This document shows, one piece after another, positions 6,838 through 14,590 of a DNA stretch of 44,827 nt. Source of the DNA: a virus. The translations under genes and the position numbers were made by a program. Within the stretch, counting starts at the first letter, position 1. Each line of letters opens with the position of its first letter. The stretch is taken from the IMG/VR virus record IMGVR_UViG_3300037628_000762, positions 1 to 44,827 of that record; one strand, written 5' to 3'. The notes under the pieces are model-generated. The model worked only from the letters and a program-made list of their open reading frames with translations. It ran no database searches and was not told where the DNA came from.

Positions 6838-8634
6838 TCACTCCACTTCAGTAGGGGCGTACGTTTTACCGTCGCCAGCCTGTGATATTGCAAAATGCCC
6901 TTTGTCGTCTCTCCAATACCGTTGGGCTTTGATATTTCGGTTTGTGGGCGTAACTACGGTCGATACGAATCCTGCGGCCTGGAGTGCTTTTCGTACAGTC
7001 TGCTTCGTCAGGTTACCGTACCCTGCCGTCGCCGCCAGGTATTTCCAGACCCCATCGAGCCTAATGTGAAGCCGGCCGGCTCGCCGAAGAAGGGCTTTCT
7101 TCTCGATTGCGATATCCAGTCCCTCGGTACAAATGTGCCGCCCCTCGCCTGCGGCCAGATAAGCTGTGACCCACTCGACCGCTTCGGCCTCACGGCTCTC
7201 CTCGGGGTTCTCGATCGTCTCTCGGATGATCGCCAGGTATCGACACACTCCATCCCAGGTTGAGTTTTTCACCCGTGGCGGGAGGATACCTACCGTCTGG
7301 TAGACCGCATTTCGGAACCTGGTTGGGCTCGTAACGGCCTCCACGGGGCCGATCACGATCGCCCGTCCGTCGTCGAGAATCAGCGTGTAGTCCGCATCCG
7401 CGGCGCCGTACTGCACCCAGCGGGCGATGGGAACGCGCAGCACTTTCTGGAGCCGCGCGAGGATGTCTGCCCGCGATGGGTCCGTCGGATTGTCGCTTTT
7501 CGCCCCCGCCGGTGGGGGCGACTGCGACTGCGATGGCTCTGTGATTTCCTCGACAGCCTGCTCTTCGTCGCGTCGCTGGCGAGCCTTGTGAATAGTGTCC
7601 TCAATGTACTTACGCCGGGCCGCCTTTTGCGGGTCCCGGCTGTACATAATGCGCCACAAGTAGATCAGGTCGGCGATTCGTTGATCGGACCATTCGAGGA
7701 GCACTCCGAAATGGGCGAGTGCCATGTCGTAACTGGAAGCTGAGCCGTCGGGCAAGTCGCGGCGTTTTCCGTTCCACGTTGCCTTGAACCGCGTGTCGAC
7801 CGCGGTCATCCGCTCGACTTGGGCCAGGTTGACCGTGAGCTGCCGCCCCGGCCGCAGGTCGAGGGTGCCCGACGATGGAGCGGAGTCTGTGGACCGCAAC
7901 AGTGCTCCTTGTACCGTCATCTCCACGCACATCGACTCCAGGTAGTCCGGCTCGTACCTCAGCAGGGGGTCTGAGGCCACCGCTGTGACCTGCACCGGCT
8001 TAGCTTTCCGGTTCATCGTCCCGGGTGGCCGCAGGACCCGTGCGAGGTCGTGAACGCTGTCTACGGTGTATCCGTTGGCGTGAGCCACGGCCTTGATGGT
8101 CGCTCCCCAGCGTTCGGAGAGGCGGACCGGATCGTCGGCGATGTGGAGTTTCAGAGTAACGGCATCCTCCGGGGGCATTGGGACCGGCAGGAACTCTTTG
8201 AACAGCCACCAGGGCTGCAGGCCGTGCCCGCTGTGCACGACGATGGACGGCGGGACCCCGAGCCGTTCGATGATGTGGGTGGCGGTATCGAGGTCCGGCG
8301 GGATGTTCTTGCCTTTGTGGTTCGGCCCGAAGTCAATGTCCGCCCAGAGCCCGACCAGGCCGACCACGTCACTTGCCTTGCCGCGTCCACTGGTGATGTC
8401 CGGCTGGTAGAGGCAGCAGCCGAAGTAGATGTTGGGTCTGAGAGCCAGGTCGTTCGGGATTGCGAGAGGCCCGACGCCTGGAGCCGGATCGTTGCGGTAG
8501 GCGATGTACTTCGCTGCCTCGTTGCAGTCTTCAAACCAGCGCGTACGCTTATCCGGCAGGGTCCAGATGCTGATGAGTGCATCCGGCCCTGCTGCGTCGT
8601 CGAACAGAAGATGAAAGAACGTCGCCGCGTCCAT
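6838..8634 (-). CDS. AEP-type primase-polymerase (RepB-primase-like)
   Basis: A protein of 598 residues. The N-terminal third has archaeo-eukaryotic primase landmarks: WADIDFG with the metal-binding DxD (about 99-101), the nucleotide-site motif HSGHGLQPWWLFKEF (134-148) and LARVLRPPGTMNRK (197-210), as in RepB-type primases of plasmids and phages. A Ser/Pro-rich linker (near residue 370-385) leads to a C-terminal region that I do not recognise; no helicase motifs are present. It likely primes and perhaps extends DNA. No other polymerase is encoded, so it may be the only phage replicative synthesis enzyme. The ATG at 8634 follows AGGAA. Confidence 0.82.
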   Translation of the reverse strand: MDAATFFHLLFDDAAGPDALISIWTLPDKRTRWFEDCNEAAKYIAYRNDPAPGVGPLAIPNDLALRPNIYFGCCLYQPDITSGRGKASDVVGLVGLWADIDFGPNHKGKNIPPDLDTATHIIERLGVPPSIVVHSGHGLQPWWLFKEFLPVPMPPEDAVTLKLHIADDPVRLSERWGATIKAVAHANGYTVDSVHDLARVLRPPGTMNRKAKPVQVTAVASDPLLRYEPDYLESMCVEMTVQGALLRSTDSAPSSGTLDLRPGRQLTVNLAQVERMTAVDTRFKATWNGKRRDLPDGSASSYDMALAHFGVLLEWSDQRIADLIYLWRIMYSRDPQKAARRKYIEDTIHKARQRRDEEQAVEEITEPSQSQSPPPAGAKSDNPTDPSRADILARLQKVLRVPIARWVQYGAADADYTLILDDGRAIVIGPVEAVTSPTRFRNAVYQTVGILPPRVKNSTWDGVCRYLAIIRETIENPEESREAEAVEWVTAYLAAGEGRHICTEGLDIAIEKKALLRRAGRLHIRLDGVWKYLAATAGYGNLTKQTVRKALQAAGFVSTVVTPTNRNIKAQRYWRDDKGHFAISQAGDGKTYAPTEVE

Positions 8635-8657
8635 GCGGTTCCTTTGTCGTCAGCCAG

Positions 8658-9434
8658 CTATCGTGCGCATGCCGTGGCGTCCTCGGCAAAGCCGCTCTTT
8701 GTTTCTTCCGCGACGGTTTCGACAACCTCTCCGTTTGGCAGCTGCCGGTTCGGACCAATCACCCCGAGAATCGGCTCGAATTCATCGGCGATGCGTTCGA
8801 ACGTCTGCGCGAGTTCCGGCGACAGTTCCGACTCCAGCGTGAATGTCGCTTTGGCGTAATCGTGGCCATTGCTGCTTGCAGGTTCCAGTCCGATGCGGGT
8901 CACCGCATGACAATAGAGCAGTCCAGCGCCACCCAGACGGTTGAGGAAGTACGCACGGCAGTTTGGCACACTCATCACGGGGAGATTAAACAAGAACGGC
9001 AAAATGCTATCAGGTAGTGCGACGAACAGCAGTCGTCGTTCGTCGCAGCCGCCCTGATATTGGTTGAACGGACACACTTGGCATGCCCCCCCGGGATTGC
9101 CTACACCTACATTCTCTTCAATGTCGTCGCAAGCGCATTGGGGTGGCTTGTTCTCTCCTTCGCCCATTGCGGACCCCCAGTATATCCGTACGTCACGATA
9201 ACCGAGGATCACCCCGGCAATCGTTTTCTCGAATTCGTCGGTGGTGCCTGGAACCTGGAAAATGCACTGCCCGCCACTCGGCATTACGAGCCGGTCCAGG
9301 TCTTGTTGGATGTTTACCCCCGCGGGACCGACGTTTCGCTGGATCACCTTCAGTTTTCGGGCCACGTCGGGCTTGGCCAGCGCGTAGTCCTCTGCTTTTA
9401 CTTTCACGATCGCTGTCGTCGGTTTCTCGCTCAT
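8658..9434 (-). CDS. Phage cysteine-cluster protein, probable DNA-metabolism role
   Basis: A protein of 258 residues starting at the ATG at 9434, which overlaps the preceding stop (ATGA). The centre carries a phage-type cluster: QCACDDIE, then NPGGACQVCPFNQ, then GGCDERRLLFVALP, followed by a hydrophobic LPVMS segment. I have seen this arrangement in proteins annotated only as hypothetical or as single-strand-DNA-binding; the latter is unproven. The Cys residues probably bind zinc. It sits directly upstream of the primase-polymerase, which supports a replication or recombination role. Confidence 0.65.
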   Translation of the reverse strand: MSEKPTTAIVKVKAEDYALAKPDVARKLKVIQRNVGPAGVNIQQDLDRLVMPSGGQCIFQVPGTTDEFEKTIAGVILGYRDVRIYWGSAMGEGENKPPQCACDDIEENVGVGNPGGACQVCPFNQYQGGCDERRLLFVALPDSILPFLFNLPVMSVPNCRAYFLNRLGGAGLLYCHAVTRIGLEPASSNGHDYAKATFTLESELSPELAQTFERIADEFEPILGVIGPNRQLPNGEVVETVAEETKSGFAEDATACAR

Positions 9435-9748
9435 CGTATTTTTCCTTTCAATTGAAAATTCTCTCGGAATACCGCTTCTTTGAGTCCACGGCAACCAGCC
9501 ATGCACTGCTTTGTAATCTGGTGCAGAGTCCGTCTCTTGCACTCAAAGCACTCACCGGCGTCCGGTCCGGCCTGCTCTTCGGGTGTGCACGGATGGTCCG
9601 CTCTCTCACGAATCAACCGATGATATTCGTCGGAAACACAACCGGCTGCGTTCGACTGGGCATCCCGCCAGCATTTTTCGCAGCTACTCATACCTGTCTC
9701 CTGCCACCATACAGCGCAGTACGGGCATTTGACCTTCTGCCTTGTCAT
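9431..9748 (-). CDS. Hypothetical cysteine-rich protein, 105 aa
   Basis: The start at 9748 overlaps the preceding stop as ATGA. It carries three CxxC-type pairs: KCPYCAVW, SCEKCW and ECFECKRR, plus further Cys near the C-terminus, so a double zinc ribbon is likely. The family is not recognised. It is coupled to the downstream cysteine-cluster gene. Confidence 0.72.
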   Translation of the reverse strand: MTRQKVKCPYCAVWWQETGMSSCEKCWRDAQSNAAGCVSDEYHRLIRERADHPCTPEEQAGPDAGECFECKRRTLHQITKQCMAGCRGLKEAVFRENFQLKGKIR

Positions 9749-9996
9749 GTCGCCGGCGTCTGCTGTCCCGGTACGTCGTCCGTCTTCTTCCGTTCCGTCG
9801 GCGGGGTGGTTCCCGAGTCGATCTTCTTTACGAGTCGTTCGAAAGCTGCGGGGCATAGGTCCACCCGCCGCTGTACTTCTGCTAGGCCGCTTGAGCCGAG
9901 CACCTTGTCGTCGCGGCCGATCTCATCGACCCTGATCTGCCACCTCCGTACCCCCTTTGCCGTCCTGAACACATCACACGTCGGTCTCAGTGCCAT
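9745..9996 (-). CDS. Hypothetical protein, 83 aa
   Basis: The ATG at 9996 follows GGAGACAGCCG, a good ribosome site, and lies inside the 3' end of the preceding gene. The sequence begins MALRPTCDVFRTAKGVRRW and has a helical middle with a Thr/Pro-rich C-terminal tail. No domain recognised. Confidence 0.7.
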   Translation of the reverse strand: MALRPTCDVFRTAKGVRRWQIRVDEIGRDDKVLGSSGLAEVQRRVDLCPAAFERLVKKIDSGTTPPTERKKTDDVPGQQTPAT

Positions 9997-10249
9997 CGGC
10001 TGTCTCCTTTCGTAGTTCGGACAATCTGATCCATCGTTTCGCCATCCAGTCTTCGTCTTTTTTTCGCGCTACGAGCTTGACTATCACCGCGGCCGTAACG
10101 TGCTCCATTTCCTCTGCGTTGTGATTGTTTAGCGCTGCCCACAAGTGTTGGTATTCCTCTCTATACAGCATGGTCCAACTTAACCTCGCACACAGGTCCA
10201 ACATTCCCTCCGGCCCTTCCCAGTATTTTTTGGACTGTTCAGGCGTCAT
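9974..10249 (-). CDS. Hypothetical helical protein, 91 aa
   Basis: The start at 10249 overlaps the preceding stop as ATGA. It is a charged, predicted all-helical protein (MTPEQSKKYWEGPEGMLDL...), with no signal peptide or cysteine cluster. Unknown family; part of the replication-block gene chain. Confidence 0.72.
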   Translation of the reverse strand: MTPEQSKKYWEGPEGMLDLCARLSWTMLYREEYQHLWAALNNHNAEEMEHVTAAVIVKLVARKKDEDWMAKRWIRLSELRKETADGTETDV

Positions 10250-10839
10250 GCTTTCTTCGCCGAAATGCTATACCTGTCGCTCACCTTGATTGCATCCTTG
10301 ATTTCGTCCGGTAGTTTCGGCATGCCCTGTTCGTCCTTGTCGAGTTCGTTGACCCAACTGGTCAGGGTCTGACCGTTCACTGTTTCCTTGACAAACTCTT
10401 TTGTTGTCGAGTGCTGTTTGAGCGCCGCGATGTCGGTCGCAGACGCCCAGATTTTCCTCGTCCATGTGACGAGTTTGCCTTCGCCCTGTGCATTCTTCGC
10501 TCCCATGCGTTCGAGGTACTGCTGTACTCTGACTTGCAACCGCCCGACTTTGTGCTCGCGGCCGCTTGCCATACTCTCCGTGTCGATCTCCGCACCGATA
10601 GCCGCGTCGAGCTTCTTGACGACGTCGCGTAGATGAGAGAAAAGCGCGAAGAATCGCACACAGGCGCTGTCGCGGAGCATGCCGGGTTCGCTGAGGTTTG
10701 TAGACACGGTGAGAATCCCATGCCGCACGTCTTCGAGACGCTCGTAGAGGTTCTTGAGAACATACACTCTTCGTTCTTGTTCCTCGGTAATGGGGTCTCG
10801 ATCTTCCGTCGTCGGCTTTGCGGTTTGCACGTCGTTCAT
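10246..10839 (-). CDS. Hypothetical protein with coiled-coil character, 197 aa
   Basis: The start at 10839 overlaps the stop of the preceding gene. The protein is acidic at the N-terminus (TTEDRDPITEEQERR), then has long amphipathic helices; a C-terminal part with KLPDEIKDAIKVSDRYSIS follows. Phage proteins of this size and place, between recombination and helicase genes, are sometimes Gam-like or single-strand-annealing accessory proteins, but I see no motif that decides this. Confidence 0.72.
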   Translation of the reverse strand: MNDVQTAKPTTEDRDPITEEQERRVYVLKNLYERLEDVRHGILTVSTNLSEPGMLRDSACVRFFALFSHLRDVVKKLDAAIGAEIDTESMASGREHKVGRLQVRVQQYLERMGAKNAQGEGKLVTWTRKIWASATDIAALKQHSTTKEFVKETVNGQTLTSWVNELDKDEQGMPKLPDEIKDAIKVSDRYSISAKKA

Positions 10840-11117
10840 CGTTCGGTCTCCTGTTTGCTCCGCTCAGCAAGCATGTCGTCGGCAAAACGGTAGCGAGCTT
10901 CAATCCTTTCATCTACAATTGACATACAGGCCCTTGAGTAAAGGAAGGCTTCGACATCGGCGTCGCTTGCCGTTGCCGCGAACCAGTCGCGGAGGGACAT
11001 GCCCGGCCCGCCCTCATGCTCTTCGTGATACGGACTACCATCATCGGCAGTGCTTTCGTAGTAATCTCTCCACGGAGTTTGCGGAAACGCCGGACCGCCG
11101 TCATCTTTTGTCTTCAT
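10836..11117 (-). CDS. Conserved phage hypothetical (GGPAFP / GMSLRDWFA family)
   Basis: A protein of 93 residues with two motifs seen across many unrelated phages: DGGPAFPQT at the N-terminus and PGMSLRDWFAATA in the middle, followed by a helix ending RFADDMLAERS. The function of this family is unknown. The ATG at 11117 follows a GGAG supplied by the end of the preceding gene. Confidence 0.82.
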   Translation of the reverse strand: MKTKDDGGPAFPQTPWRDYYESTADDGSPYHEEHEGGPGMSLRDWFAATASDADVEAFLYSRACMSIVDERIEARYRFADDMLAERSKQETER

Positions 11118-11120
11118 CGC

Positions 11121-11387
11121 TCATTCTCCTATGAGCATGTCGTTTATCACCGGGAGCAAGGTGGGGGCATCGGCTCCAAGGGCATCCGCCTTGCGGAGCA
11201 GTTCTGTGACATCTGGCTGTTCCTCCACGAGCGCCTTGTTGATCCACTGCAGATGCTTTCTCGCCAGTCGGTTCGCAGTTGCTCGCTTTCGACATCGTGC
11301 GTCCTGCGTCAGGCGAACGAATTCCGTCATACGGTTGCGCAATCCACGCAAACCTCTTAGGCTTCTTTCGTCAAGCGTGGCTCTCAT
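11121..11387 (-). CDS. Hypothetical basic helical protein, 88 aa
   Basis: Read from the ATG at 11387, inside the last 17 bases of the SNF2 gene. The N-terminal half is rich in Arg (MRATLDERSLRGLRGLRNR) and the whole is predicted helical. A longer start at 11459 would overlap the SNF2 gene by 89 bases and is less likely. Unknown function. Confidence 0.68.
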   Translation of the reverse strand: MRATLDERSLRGLRGLRNRMTEFVRLTQDARCRKRATANRLARKHLQWINKALVEEQPDVTELLRKADALGADAPTLLPVINDMLIGE

Positions 11388-13083
11388 TTCTAATCCCTTC
11401 GATGATCGCCTGGAGCATGTCGCGGCCCTTTTGGAGTGCTTTGAACGCCGTCTCGTCAACTGTCTCCTTGGCCAGAAGGTGAATGTACGTTACCGGTCGT
11501 ATTTGGTTGATTCCCCTAAACCGAGCGAGGATCTGATCATACTGACCAGGACTTATGAAGCCGGTGGAATACAGTACGCAGTACGCTGCGCGAGTGAAGT
11601 CCACACCTTCATCTCCCGTTTGAATCTGAACTATGAGAACATCGCCGCCTCCGCCGACAGCAGTCCTTTCTTGCCAGGCTGCGAGTTCCTTTTGCTTGCC
11701 ACAGAGCCTAAAATAGATTCGGTCGCACTTCTTGGCCACATCCGCGATCACATCCAGGTCATGCTGAAATCGGCAGAATACGACTACCGGCTCCGTAGGG
11801 GGAAGATCGTCAAGCAACTCGGCGAGAGCTGTGGCCTTCTCATCGCCGATTGGGGTGTCGACGATCTCCCCCCTGGTTTCTTCGCGGTCGATCCTCAAGA
11901 ACCCTGCGGCCACCTGTTGCAGCTTCATCACTTTGACCATCGCGTTTTTTGCGGTAACCAAGCCACCTTCAACCCGAGTAACCAGGTCGTTAAACAGCTC
12001 GCGATAGATTTTCCGCGTGGCGGGCTTGAGTTCCACGAGTTGCGTCATATGGTCTACAGGCGGCAAATCCGGCAGAACCTCCTCCAATGTGACGAAGTGG
12101 GTAATTGACGCGATCTTGGCCTGAAATTCCGCAGCATGCTCCGGCTTCAGACCGAGCACCTTTGTGGGGCGCTCTTGGACTGTGTACCCCCCCATTATAA
12201 AATAGCGATGTCGGAAGTAGGTAATATGCTTCCCGAAGATGGTGGAGTCGAGAAACCGGAACTCCCCGAAGATGTCCTCGGGGCTATGCGGCATCGGCCG
12301 GCCCGAAAGCCCTACCCGCCGTTTCGCTAACATGGCCAGCTTGCCCATGTACCGCGACCATCGGCCGCGAGCGTTTTTGATCCGTTGGATTTCGTCCAGT
12401 ACCACCATGTCCCATACCGTACTGAGTATGAGCGTTCCAAGGGGTGCTCTCGACACCGCTTCGTAATTGACAACGAAAACGAGCGGTTCAGGGTCCATTC
12501 GGGCTTCGTGCAGTTGAATTGCTTGTTGGACTTTCCTGGCTCGGACAACAACTGTTCCTTCATCCAGGATGATGACGTTAACGGGGTGGGCTGCATGTTT
12601 GGGGAACTCAGCCCGCCAGACATGCATGATTGTCTTTCGGCAGACGATCAGAACTCGGTTCACGTCAGGGAGGTTCACGATGGCGTCAATGACGCCTTTC
12701 GTCTTGCCGGTCCTCATATCCCACGCCAGGAGGTTCGCCGGTCGAGTCAGGATGTTGGCATACCCGATGATTTGGTGTGCCCAGGAGTCTGTCTTGCTGT
12801 CCGGTGGCGGTATGGCCGGCGGGAGTATGGACTCGCCGTCGGGCAGCCGGGTTCCATTCCGTCCGCGCTTGACCAGCTCATCGAACTCGTGGTCGGTACA
12901 GAGTCTCTTGCCGGTGAACCGGTCGGCGATCTCCATGGCGACTATCGGCGTCGCCGGGTAGACCCACGCCCGTCGGTCGTAGTCCCAGTCCCATCCGGGG
13001 ATGGACTTGCATGTGCCGTTGAAAGCATGCGAGAACGGCGCCTTGACCGTGATCTCATGGTTGACTGTCTTGATAGTGATCAT
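11371..13083 (-). CDS. SNF2/SMARCAL1-like DEAD-type ATPase
   Basis: A protein of 570 residues. The N-terminus (about 20-50) resembles the HARP-type fold of SMARCAL1 proteins, with CKSIPGWDWDYDRRAWVYP. Motif I is WDMRTGKTKG (122-128), motif II VVLDEIQRIK (DEIQ, 230-233), motif III GLSGRPM, motif V TGDEGVDFTRA and motif VI ILARFRGIN. The family translocates on double-stranded DNA; the SMARCAL1 group anneals strands and remodels forks. The start at 13083 overlaps the preceding stop as ATGA. The role is probably replication-fork or recombination support. Confidence 0.9.
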   Translation of the reverse strand: MITIKTVNHEITVKAPFSHAFNGTCKSIPGWDWDYDRRAWVYPATPIVAMEIADRFTGKRLCTDHEFDELVKRGRNGTRLPDGESILPPAIPPPDSKTDSWAHQIIGYANILTRPANLLAWDMRTGKTKGVIDAIVNLPDVNRVLIVCRKTIMHVWRAEFPKHAAHPVNVIILDEGTVVVRARKVQQAIQLHEARMDPEPLVFVVNYEAVSRAPLGTLILSTVWDMVVLDEIQRIKNARGRWSRYMGKLAMLAKRRVGLSGRPMPHSPEDIFGEFRFLDSTIFGKHITYFRHRYFIMGGYTVQERPTKVLGLKPEHAAEFQAKIASITHFVTLEEVLPDLPPVDHMTQLVELKPATRKIYRELFNDLVTRVEGGLVTAKNAMVKVMKLQQVAAGFLRIDREETRGEIVDTPIGDEKATALAELLDDLPPTEPVVVFCRFQHDLDVIADVAKKCDRIYFRLCGKQKELAAWQERTAVGGGGDVLIVQIQTGDEGVDFTRAAYCVLYSTGFISPGQYDQILARFRGINQIRPVTYIHLLAKETVDETAFKALQKGRDMLQAIIEGIRNESHA

Positions 13084-13301
13084 GCTTTGCCGCTTGGGTG
13101 TTTTGGGTTGACGAGGAGGTATCGTTCTGCGCGGTAGCAATCCGGCGCTCGCTCAGCCTTGCGTATCCACGGCGGTTGGTCACCAACATGAACTGCTACT
13201 CGGAGAACAAGCTTGGCGGTTTTCAGGCGCCAACATTGTTTGATGTTCATAGCATCGTTGTAGACGTTGTTATAACATCCGTTACAGTGCTTAACGTCCA
13301 T
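13080..13301 (-). CDS. Hypothetical small protein with Cys pairs, 73 aa
   Basis: Start ATG at 13301 (MDVKHCNGCYNNVYND) with GAGG upstream. It has CNGC near the N-terminus and single Cys residues later (QCWRL, PDCYRAER), so a small metal site is possible. Residues 30-70 look like a beta-rich segment with a Pro-Trp turn. Family unknown. Coupled to the SNF2 gene. Confidence 0.7.
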   Translation of the reverse strand: MDVKHCNGCYNNVYNDAMNIKQCWRLKTAKLVLRVAVHVGDQPPWIRKAERAPDCYRAERYLLVNPKHPSGKA

Positions 13302-13308
13302 CGTTACC

Positions 13309-13506
13309 TCACTGCCCTTCTGTAAACTCGTAACGCAAACACGCCTTAGCGAGCGTCTCGTATAGTCGCTGCCAGTCCGGTGGGGCGGGCATGTCGACGT
13401 CATACCAGCCCATATGATCGCGGAGGAGTCGTTCCATGCCCTTCCCGAACGAGCACACACGATGATGCACACAGGAATAGCAGTTGCGTTTCGATAACTT
13501 ACTCAT
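13309..13506 (-). CDS. Hypothetical Cys-containing protein, 65 aa
   Basis: The start at 13506 overlaps the preceding stop as ATGA. CYSCVHHRVC at residues 9-18 resembles a short zinc knuckle; the rest is helical (LYETLAKACLRYEF). Similar CxxCxxxxxC N-termini occur in many phage hypotheticals of unknown function. Confidence 0.75.
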   Translation of the reverse strand: MSKLSKRNCYSCVHHRVCSFGKGMERLLRDHMGWYDVDMPAPPDWQRLYETLAKACLRYEFTEGQ

Positions 13507-13712
13507 CGTTCACCACTGATCGCTTTTGAAGTCGCCACGTGTTTGCGTTGCCTACCGGGCTGATTGCGCAATTCTTTCTCTCGTTTCTCCCAATACTCTC
13601 CAGTTTCACCGTAAAACCATGGGTCGCCAGGCTGCGCAAATCGCCATTGATTTAACAAGTCCTCATAGCTCATCGAATCAATCCGCGCTTTTTCGTTTGG
13701 CGTAAGCTTCAT
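13503..13712 (-). CDS. Hypothetical protein with DPWFYGETGEYW motif, 69 aa
   Basis: Start ATG at 13712 behind GGAGACGAACG. Central residues PGDPWFYGETGEYWEKREKE match a pattern seen in small phage hypotheticals, and the C-terminus is basic. An open frame continues upstream to 13826 through the tRNA-like elements, but the ribosome site marks 13712. Function unknown. Confidence 0.78.
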   Translation of the reverse strand: MKLTPNEKARIDSMSYEDLLNQWRFAQPGDPWFYGETGEYWEKREKELRNQPGRQRKHVATSKAISGER

Positions 13713-13742
13713 CGTTCGTCTCCTGGATGTTTTTCGTATACT

Positions 13743-13918
13743 GCGACTGCCCGGAGTGATCCAGGCCCCAACACATCCGCTTTTGGGGTCGGGTGGTCGA
13801 TCAAACCAAGTCGCACCGCCGGGCATTTACAGTCCGCACCGGTCAAGGACACTGCGACTGCCCGGAGTCGAACCGGGGCTCGGGAACTCCCCGCACATGT
13901 GCGCCATGCTCCAGTCGC
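13743..13918 (-). ncRNA. Tandem pair of tRNA-like elements
   Basis: Two related elements lie in tandem, at 13854-13918 (65 bases) and 13743-13814 (72 bases). Each opens with GCGACT and closes with AGTCGC, so an acceptor-like stem forms. The first has a T-arm-like CCCGG-TTCGACT-CCGGG; the second has a degraded loop. A 32-base segment is directly repeated at 13809-13840 and 13913-13944 with two differences. I could not fit a standard D-arm plus 7-base anticodon loop to either. They may be decayed tRNAs, or tRNA mimics or structured spacers of unknown role. Confidence 0.45.
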
Positions 13919-13959
13919 ACCGCCGGGCATTTAGCGTCCGCACCGACCAAGACGTCCAA

Positions 13960-14031
13960 GACTCACATCCGGGTTCTGTTGCGTTCCCCGGCAAGCTATC
14001 CGCTTCGGCCGATACGTTAGCTCTGTGAGCC
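13960..14031 (-). ncRNA. 72-base tRNA-sized cloverleaf-like element
   Basis: The ends GGCTCAC (14031-14025) and GTGAGTC (13966-13960) pair over seven bases with one G-T wobble, and the element is exactly tRNA length. Inside are AGCTA/TAGCT and CCGGG/CCCGG stems, but the second closes a 13-base loop rather than the usual seven, and no TTCRA T-loop is present. Non-canonical; possibly a decayed tRNA. Confidence 0.3.
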
Positions 14032-14033
14032 AC

Positions 14034-14128
14034 TGCGACCTCCGGGAGTCGAACCCGGAAACGGATAGAGGTTACTCACACAACGTTGTGGTGTTATTCA
14101 CCTGCATTGTCCGCTGACCGTCTGTCGC
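14034..14128 (-). ncRNA. tRNA-like element with canonical T-arm
   Basis: It has a clear T-arm, CCGGG-TTCGACT-CCCGG (14058-14042), followed by AGGTCGC, which pairs over five of seven positions with GCGAC at 14128-14124. The length of 95 bases would fit a long-variable-arm tRNA, but I cannot place a convincing anticodon arm. Its 5' portion is a direct copy of bases 14349-14382. A 12-base palindrome CACAACGTTGTG lies in the middle. Confidence 0.35.
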
Positions 14129-14129
14129 A
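14096..14129. repeat. 34-base direct repeat, copy 1
   Basis: Matches 14349-14382 at 33 of 34 bases, 253 bases apart. On the minus strand it begins TGCGACAGACGG and ends GGTGAAT. Copy 1 forms the 5' portion of the tRNA-like element ending at 14034. Confidence 0.9.
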
Positions 14130-14253
14130 ACCAATTACGAAACGCAGGCCGAACCACACTACTGCCTCGCGGGTTCGGCGGGCTTCTCGCAGAGCTCTAG
14201 TCCCTGAACAGTTCCTCCCCGGTCGTGCACACCGCTGCGTTCGTAACTTTTGC

Positions 14254-14348
14254 GATGGTCCTGTCCTACCCTCACAAGGTGCCCCATGACGGGCTTCGGT
14301 GCCAGGTGTTGCAACACCCTCACTTCGTAAGGGTAGGACAGGACCATC
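14254..14348. other. Long perfect hairpin (19-base arms)
   Basis: Arms 14254-14272 and 14330-14348 are perfectly complementary over 19 bases and begin GATGGTCCTGTCC. Pairing continues imperfectly inward, and a 14-base palindrome GGTGTTGCAACACC lies at 14305-14318. The right arm directly abuts the second 34-base repeat. No ORF is evident in 14130-14348. It could be a mobile remnant, an intron-like structure or a processed RNA. Confidence 0.85.
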
Positions 14349-14382
14349 ATTCACCTGCATTATCCGCTGACCGTCTGTCGCA
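14349..14382. repeat. 34-base direct repeat, copy 2
   Basis: Second copy of the repeat at 14096-14129. It lies between the long hairpin and the 3' end of the tRNA-like element at 14386-14502. Confidence 0.9.
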
Positions 14383-14385
14383 CAA

Positions 14386-14502
14386 CGCGGCGGGCCGGAA
14401 TCGAACCGGCTATTCTGCTTTTCACAGACTCTTGCAGCGGAATCGAACCGCATCGAAAACTCGCCAGAGCCAAGGGCGTGTCAGCCACCACGCCGCCGCC
14501 GC
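14386..14502 (-). tRNA. Interrupted or overlong tRNA-like gene, identity unresolved
   Basis: The ends pair perfectly: GCGGCGG (14502-14496) with CCGCCGC (14393-14387). A D-arm fits (GCGT 14493-14490 with ACGC 14479-14476 around a 10-base loop), and a T-arm GCCGG-TTCGATT-CCGGC lies at 14410-14394. A variable-arm-like hairpin TCTG-TGAAAAG-CAGA precedes the T-arm. The total of 117 bases is about 30 too long, because a second T-arm-like hairpin (GCGG-TTCGATT-CCGC, around 14440-14450) lies in the centre. No standard anticodon arm can be assigned, and CCA is not encoded. Confidence 0.4.
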
Positions 14503-14590
14503 AAATGCTCCGTTCACCTTTCGGCATCATTACCCTACAACGGCACGGAGCAGACCGTTCGGACCATCAGTCCCCCATGGAGGACTGCGG

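Noticed and set aside
14130-14348. Group I intron in a tRNA gene
   Set aside because: One tract recalls a group I core element, but I could not assemble P3-P7 pairing nor join exon halves into a canonical tRNA.
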